Of a DNA stretch of 64,000 nucleotides, positions 60,054 through 64,000 are shown one piece after another; the stretch's first letter is position 1; each line of letters starts with the position of its first letter. The notes beneath the pieces are model-generated. The model had not been told where the DNA came from, searched no databases, and was given only the letters and a program-made list of their open reading frames with translations. The position numbers and the translations under genes were made by a program. The stretch is from Humibacter ginsenosidimutans (GTDB taxonomy: Bacteria; Actinomycetota; Actinomycetes; Actinomycetales; Microbacteriaceae), in the NCBI RefSeq assembly GCF_007859675.1, contig NZ_CP042305.1, positions 2,108,001 through 2,172,000 of the forward strand, in the 5' to 3' direction.

Positions 60054-61721
60054 ATGACTTCCTTCTCCGAACTCGGAGTTCCCGCGCCCCTCGTCGCCGC
60101 CCTGGCGGCCGAGGGCAAGACCGAGGCGTTCCCCATCCAGGTGGACACGCTTCCCGACACCCTCGCCGGCCGCGACGTGCTCGGCCGCGGCAAGACCGGC
60201 TCAGGCAAGACCATCGCGTTCGCGCTGCCGATCGCAGCGCGCCTCGGCACCACGCTGGCCGGCGGAAGGCGCAGGGCGTCGCATCCTCTCGCCCTCGTGC
60301 TCGCCCCCACGCGCGAGCTCGCGACGCAGATCGCCGCGACCCTCGAGCCGCTCGCGGACGCCTACAACCTCACGACGACCACCATCTTCGGCGGCGTCAG
60401 CCAGAAGCGACAGGTGGATGCCCTGCGCGCCGGCGTCGACATCCTCGTCGCGTGCCCCGGCCGGCTCGACGACCTCATGAAACAGGGTCTCGTCTCGCTC
60501 GACGCCGTGGAGATCACGGTGCTCGACGAGGCCGACCACATGGCCGACCTGGGCTTCCTTCCCGTCGTGACGCGCATCCTGGACAAGACCCCGACGGGCG
60601 GGCAGCGCATGCTGTTCTCAGCCACGCTGGACAACGGCGTCGACAAGGTCGTGAAGCGTTTCCTGCAGTCCCCCGTGATGCACTCCGTTGACGACGAGAC
60701 CAGCCACGTCGACCGCATGACGCATCACGTGTTCGAGGTCGCCGACCTCGACGCGAAGAACGACCTGGTGAAGGCGCTCGCCTCCGGCAAGGGCCGGAGC
60801 ATTCTGTTCATGCGCACCAAGCACCACGCGAAGCGGCTGGCCAAGAAGCTGACCGAGCAGGGCATTCCGGCGGTCGACCTGCACGGCAACCTGTCGCAGC
60901 CGCAGCGCGACCGCAACCTCGCCGCGTTCGGCGACGGTAGCGTGCGCGTCATGGTGGCCACGGATGTCGCGGCTCGCGGCGTGCACATCGACGACGTCGA
61001 GCTCGTGGTGCATGTCGACCCGCCGACCGAGCACAAGGCCTACCTGCACCGCTCGGGCCGCACAGCCCGCGCCGGCGCGACCGGCGACGTCGTGACCATC
61101 ATGCTGCCGACCCAGCGCGGCGACGTGCGCGACGTGCTGCGCAAGGCGGCGATCGCGGCGACCCCGCTCGCGGTGTCGGCGACCTCCTCACAGGTGACGA
61201 CGCTCGTCGGCGAGCCCGCACCGTACGTGAAGCCGGCGCCGAAGGTGCAGCAGCAGCGGCAGCCGTCGCGCAAGCCCGCCGGGCAGGGCGCAGGCGGTCG
61301 TGGCGGCGAGCGCGGCACAGCTGGTTCGCGCGGCGGGGCGGGCAACGCCTCGTCACGCGCGGGTTCTCGTGAGGATGCCGCGGGTTCGGCCCAGCGTTCG
61401 GGCGGCGGTCGCCGGCGTGGGCGCGGCGCAGGCGGCGGTCAGCAGCAGACGGGCGGGCGCTCGGCTCAGCAGACGAGCGGAGGACGCGGTGGGCAGGCTG
61501 CCGCCGGCCGCTCCGAGCGTGCGTCCGGGCGCGAACAGCAGGCATCCGGTCGCGGGCAGCAGTCGTCGCGCTCGTCGCGTACGACCGGTGGTGCGAACAA
61601 CTCGTCGTCGGGCCGCAGCGGTCAGTCGATCGGTGCGCGCACGGGCATCCGGGTCGGCGACGTCGTGCGCGGCAACGGCAGCACCTCGCGCGGCCGCGGA
61701 CCGCGTCGCGCCCAGGGCTGA
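60054..61721 (+). CDS. DEAD-box RNA helicase with RG-rich tail
   Basis: 555 residues from ATG 60054. Motif Q region GVPAPLVAALAAEGKTEAFPIQ, motif I GRGKTGSGKT (about 44-53), Ia PTRELA, motif II DEAD (about 157-160), motif III SAT (about 188), motif VI HRSGRTARAG (about 333-342). From about 400 to the end the sequence is low-complexity, rich in G, R, Q, S with many RGG/GRG units, an RNA-binding tail. Remodels RNA in cold adaptation, ribosome assembly or decay. Confidence 0.95.
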   Translation: MTSFSELGVPAPLVAALAAEGKTEAFPIQVDTLPDTLAGRDVLGRGKTGSGKTIAFALPIAARLGTTLAGGRRRASHPLALVLAPTRELATQIAATLEPLADAYNLTTTTIFGGVSQKRQVDALRAGVDILVACPGRLDDLMKQGLVSLDAVEITVLDEADHMADLGFLPVVTRILDKTPTGGQRMLFSATLDNGVDKVVKRFLQSPVMHSVDDETSHVDRMTHHVFEVADLDAKNDLVKALASGKGRSILFMRTKHHAKRLAKKLTEQGIPAVDLHGNLSQPQRDRNLAAFGDGSVRVMVATDVAARGVHIDDVELVVHVDPPTEHKAYLHRSGRTARAGATGDVVTIMLPTQRGDVRDVLRKAAIAATPLAVSATSSQVTTLVGEPAPYVKPAPKVQQQRQPSRKPAGQGAGGRGGERGTAGSRGGAGNASSRAGSREDAAGSAQRSGGGRRRGRGAGGGQQQTGGRSAQQTSGGRGGQAAAGRSERASGREQQASGRGQQSSRSSRTTGGANNSSSGRSGQSIGARTGIRVGDVVRGNGSTSRGRGPRRAQG

Positions 61722-61741
61722 CGCGGCAGACGCCTGCTCGG

Positions 61742-62530
61742 TCAGACGGGGCGGCGGCCCGACGCGACGATCGCGGTCGACGGAAGGTCGAGCATCCCTC
61801 GCCCATCGACGATCGCCTCGAACGCATCGCGCATGCGCGACTGCGTGGGCCTCGGCTGCGCCAGGTACGTCGTGCCGATGCCCGCGATGCCGGCCTCGAC
61901 GCCGAGCCAGAGTGATTCGGGTGTCGCGCTGAAGGTCCACGCCGTCTCGGTCGCCGTGACCTGGTCGAGTCCCGCTTCGGTCAGCAGGCCGGCCACGCCC
62001 CGTTCGCTGCGCTCGAAGTCGTCCTCGGGCGGCAGTCGCAACCCTGACGGACGCGCGGCGCCCGACCTTTCGATGACGTCGTTCCACAGCGCGTTGAACG
62101 CCGACACCGGTTCCGACGGCCAGATCGTCACCGCGATGACACCGCCGGGCCGTGTGACGCGTGCGAGCTCGCGCACGCCGGTCAGTGGCACCGCGAGGTG
62201 GTTCACCACGAAGTTCGCGACGGATGCGTCGAACGACTCGTCCGCGTACGGCAGCGCGAGCAGATCCGCTCGCTCGAAGCGGATGCCGTCGCCCCCCGGC
62301 TGCGCGGCCGCATAGTCGACCATGTCCTGCGCGGCATCCACCGCGGTGACGTCGAAGCCCGCCTGCGCGAGGGCCGCGGCGGCGCGGCCCGTTCCGGTGC
62401 CGGCGTCGAGAACGTGCGGGACGGCATCCGCGGAGGGCAGACATCCGATCAGCGCGGCAATCGCGCCTTCGCAGAGCCGAGCGAACGATGCGTCGTATGC
62501 GGAGGCCGTGCCCACCCAGTCCGTTGCCAC
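61742..62530 (-). CDS. SAM-dependent methyltransferase (class I)
   Basis: 262 residues from GTG 62530 (VATDWVGTASAYDASFARL). Motif I VLDAGTGTGRAAAALAQAG, acidic residue in VTAVDAAQDMVDYA, and RVTRPGGVIAVTIWP as post-motif. UbiE/Methyltransf_11 type. Substrate unknown. Follows another methyltransferase gene on the same strand after 79 nt. Confidence 0.88.
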   Translation of the reverse strand: MATDWVGTASAYDASFARLCEGAIAALIGCLPSADAVPHVLDAGTGTGRAAAALAQAGFDVTAVDAAQDMVDYAAAQPGGDGIRFERADLLALPYADESFDASVANFVVNHLAVPLTGVRELARVTRPGGVIAVTIWPSEPVSAFNALWNDVIERSGAARPSGLRLPPEDDFERSERGVAGLLTEAGLDQVTATETAWTFSATPESLWLGVEAGIAGIGTTYLAQPRPTQSRMRDAFEAIVDGRGMLDLPSTAIVASGRRPV

Positions 62531-62609
62531 GCGGTCGAGCCTAGGGTGCGGTGGCCCACGACCGGCGGCGACATCAGCCAGGTGGCGCCGGCGCGGCCTG
62601 CGCCACGAC

Positions 62610-63413
62610 TCAGGGCCGAGCGGCCTGCGCCAGACGGTAGCCGCTGAAGCTCGTCGCGCAGCCGAAGAAGTGCTTGCGCGCCTCGACGACGAGCAGTGGA
62701 TGTCCGGCCAGCGCATCGAGCGTCCGTCGCCCGTCGCCGTACGCGCGAAGGTAGCGCCCGAGCATCCGGTACTGCTCGGTGTCGGCAACCAGCAGTCTCG
62801 CCAACGCGGGAACGATCGTTCCGATGTAGAGGCCGTACAGCATTCTGAGCAGGAGGCTCGGCGGTTCGGTCACCTCGATGAACGCGAAAGTGCCTCCTGG
62901 ACGAAGGATGCGCGCGAGCTCATCGGCGAACCGCACGGACTGCTCCTGATCGAATGTCTTCACTCCGTATGCGCTGATGACCAGGTCGAAACTCGCGTCC
63001 GGCAGCCCGCTCGCAAGCATGTCGCGCTCGAGAACGGCGAAGCGTCCGGCGTGCCGCGATAAGTTGCGCACCCGAGCACGCCCGGTCATCTGCGGTGAGA
63101 AGTCGAGCGCGGAGAACCGCGCATCTGCAAACCGGCGCGTGAGCACATCCCACGTCTCACCCATCCCGCACATCGCGTCGAGGATGCTCGCCCCTCGCCG
63201 CTGCATCGGCGCCAGTCGCGCGAGCTGCCGCCGCCACCGCGCCGAGAAGCCCAGCGACAGCACGACGTTGACTCGCTCGTACGTGCGTGACATGCGATCG
63301 AAGAGCTGACGAACGGAGTCTGCTGCATAAAGATCGGTGCCGGTCGGGGCGCCCTGCGATTTCACGACGAGCTTGCGATCGACCAACGACGCCGACGAGA
63401 CAGAGGACGTCAT
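62610..63413 (-). CDS. UbiE/MenG-like methyltransferase
   Basis: 267 residues from ATG 63413, overlapping the upstream stop (ATGA). LFDRMSRTYERVNVVLSLGF is the typical UbiE opening; motif I ILDAMCGMGETWDVLTRRF, then SALDFSPQMTGRAR and ARILRPGGTFAFIE. Motif I has C-G-M-G instead of the usual G-x-G-x-G pattern. May methylate a quinone or lipid; not necessarily the main menaquinone enzyme. Confidence 0.82.
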   Translation of the reverse strand: MTSSVSSASLVDRKLVVKSQGAPTGTDLYAADSVRQLFDRMSRTYERVNVVLSLGFSARWRRQLARLAPMQRRGASILDAMCGMGETWDVLTRRFADARFSALDFSPQMTGRARVRNLSRHAGRFAVLERDMLASGLPDASFDLVISAYGVKTFDQEQSVRFADELARILRPGGTFAFIEVTEPPSLLLRMLYGLYIGTIVPALARLLVADTEQYRMLGRYLRAYGDGRRTLDALAGHPLLVVEARKHFFGCATSFSGYRLAQAARP

Positions 63414-63961
63414 CGCCGGTTCGACTCCTCGGCCGATACCAAGGCTCTCGCGTCTTTCGACAGCGCCAGCCGAGAGGTCGTCCACCAGCCGACAACCACG
63501 ACGAAACCGCAGGCCCAGGTGTACGCCCGCAGCGGCGACCACGCATCGAGCAACGTGCCGAACGGTCCCGAACCGAAGCTGAACACGTATTCGATGGCCA
63601 GACCGAGCGACAACCCGAACGCCAGAAATGCGAGAACGTGCACCCAGTCGTGACGGACCCTTATCAGCGAGCGTCCCAGCAGATACGCGAACGGAACGCC
63701 GACCACCGTGGCCACCGCGCTCACGACGACACCCCCGATCAGCCAGAAGAGCGCGCCAGCAAGAAGTGCTGCCCCGATGCCACCGTCCGGGTACGACGGA
63801 TTCCCCAATCCAGAGCCGACTCCCAGAATGACCGCACCGATCGGCTGGAACACCGCGTACGCGATCGCGACACCCCGGAAGAATTCCGACGTCCTGAACG
63901 CCCGCGGATGCTCCTTATCGCGCGGTATCGCCGTTCCGTAGCGCCCGGCGATGGCAGTCAC
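63410..63961 (-). CDS. Four-helix membrane protein of unknown function
   Basis: 183 residues. Four predicted transmembrane helices with Gly-rich loops (GVGSGLGNPSYPDGGIG). The stop overlaps the methyltransferase start (ATGA), so the pair is co-translated; a membrane lipid or quinone context is possible. No family recognised. Confidence 0.7.
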   Translation of the reverse strand: MTAIAGRYGTAIPRDKEHPRAFRTSEFFRGVAIAYAVFQPIGAVILGVGSGLGNPSYPDGGIGAALLAGALFWLIGGVVVSAVATVVGVPFAYLLGRSLIRVRHDWVHVLAFLAFGLSLGLAIEYVFSFGSGPFGTLLDAWSPLRAYTWACGFVVVVGWWTTSRLALSKDARALVSAEESNRR

Positions 63962-64000
63962 AACCCCACCTCCGCAACCAGGTCGAGTACTGAGCGCACC

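Overview
The window is high-GC DNA with tightly packed genes. It carries the actinobacterial rpoB-rpoC and rpsL-rpsG-fusA clusters, DrrAB-type ABC exporters, F420-dependent (LLM) oxidoreductases and many GTG/TTG starts. This suggests an actinomycete, probably of the family Microbacteriaceae; the family is an inference from gene content only. No rRNA, tRNA, CRISPR array or complete insertion sequence was seen.

Layout. 1-2785 (minus): the str operon rpsL-rpsG-fusA, with fusA cut by the window edge. 3143-20759: a type VII secretion (T7SS)-type island. It holds a plus-strand effector operon (small ESX-like partner, lipase-like effector, lipoprotein, T7SS-associated protein), an LLM oxidoreductase, a WXG100 gene, a large minus-strand operon (second small partner, second effector, and six accessory or membrane proteins forming paralogous sets), and an FHA-FtsK/SpoIIIE ATPase of the EssC/EccC type at 16263-20759. 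Three near-identical 18-bp palindromes (ATGGGGAGnnCTnCCCAT) lie upstream of the three T7SS substrate transcripts, each 22-23 nt from a TAnnnT hexamer. They look like a shared control site.

20962-22332: a DUF559 endonuclease-like gene bracketed by three related hairpins. 22383-25764: an ABC exporter with a permease-prefix membrane protein and a PadR regulator on a nearly leaderless promoter. 25909-28723: three membrane proteins. 28857-36810: the rpoBC operon with its promoter, terminator and an odd 80-bp tandem repeat behind rpoC. 36914-38077: a second DUF559-type gene bracketed by a different hairpin family. 38129-41080: a two-component system with a membrane protein. 41286-47114: small metabolic genes, including 5-oxoprolinase PxpA and a PxpB-PxpC fusion, a PQQ-type sugar dehydrogenase lipoprotein and a SprT-like metalloprotein. 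47224-56347: several catabolic or redox genes paired with TetR regulators and clear palindromic operators. 56390-63961: a ComB-like phosphatase, a HelD-like helicase with a frameshift, a DEAD-box RNA helicase and two methyltransferases.

The most interesting parts are (1) the two DUF559 genes, each framed by its own hairpin family, which resembles the REP/RAYT arrangement although no transposase is present; (2) the T7SS island with a lipase effector directly followed by a lipoprotein, and a shared palindromic site; and (3) one-base indels in homopolymers that break two genes and may affect a third, which are either assembly errors or real slippage.
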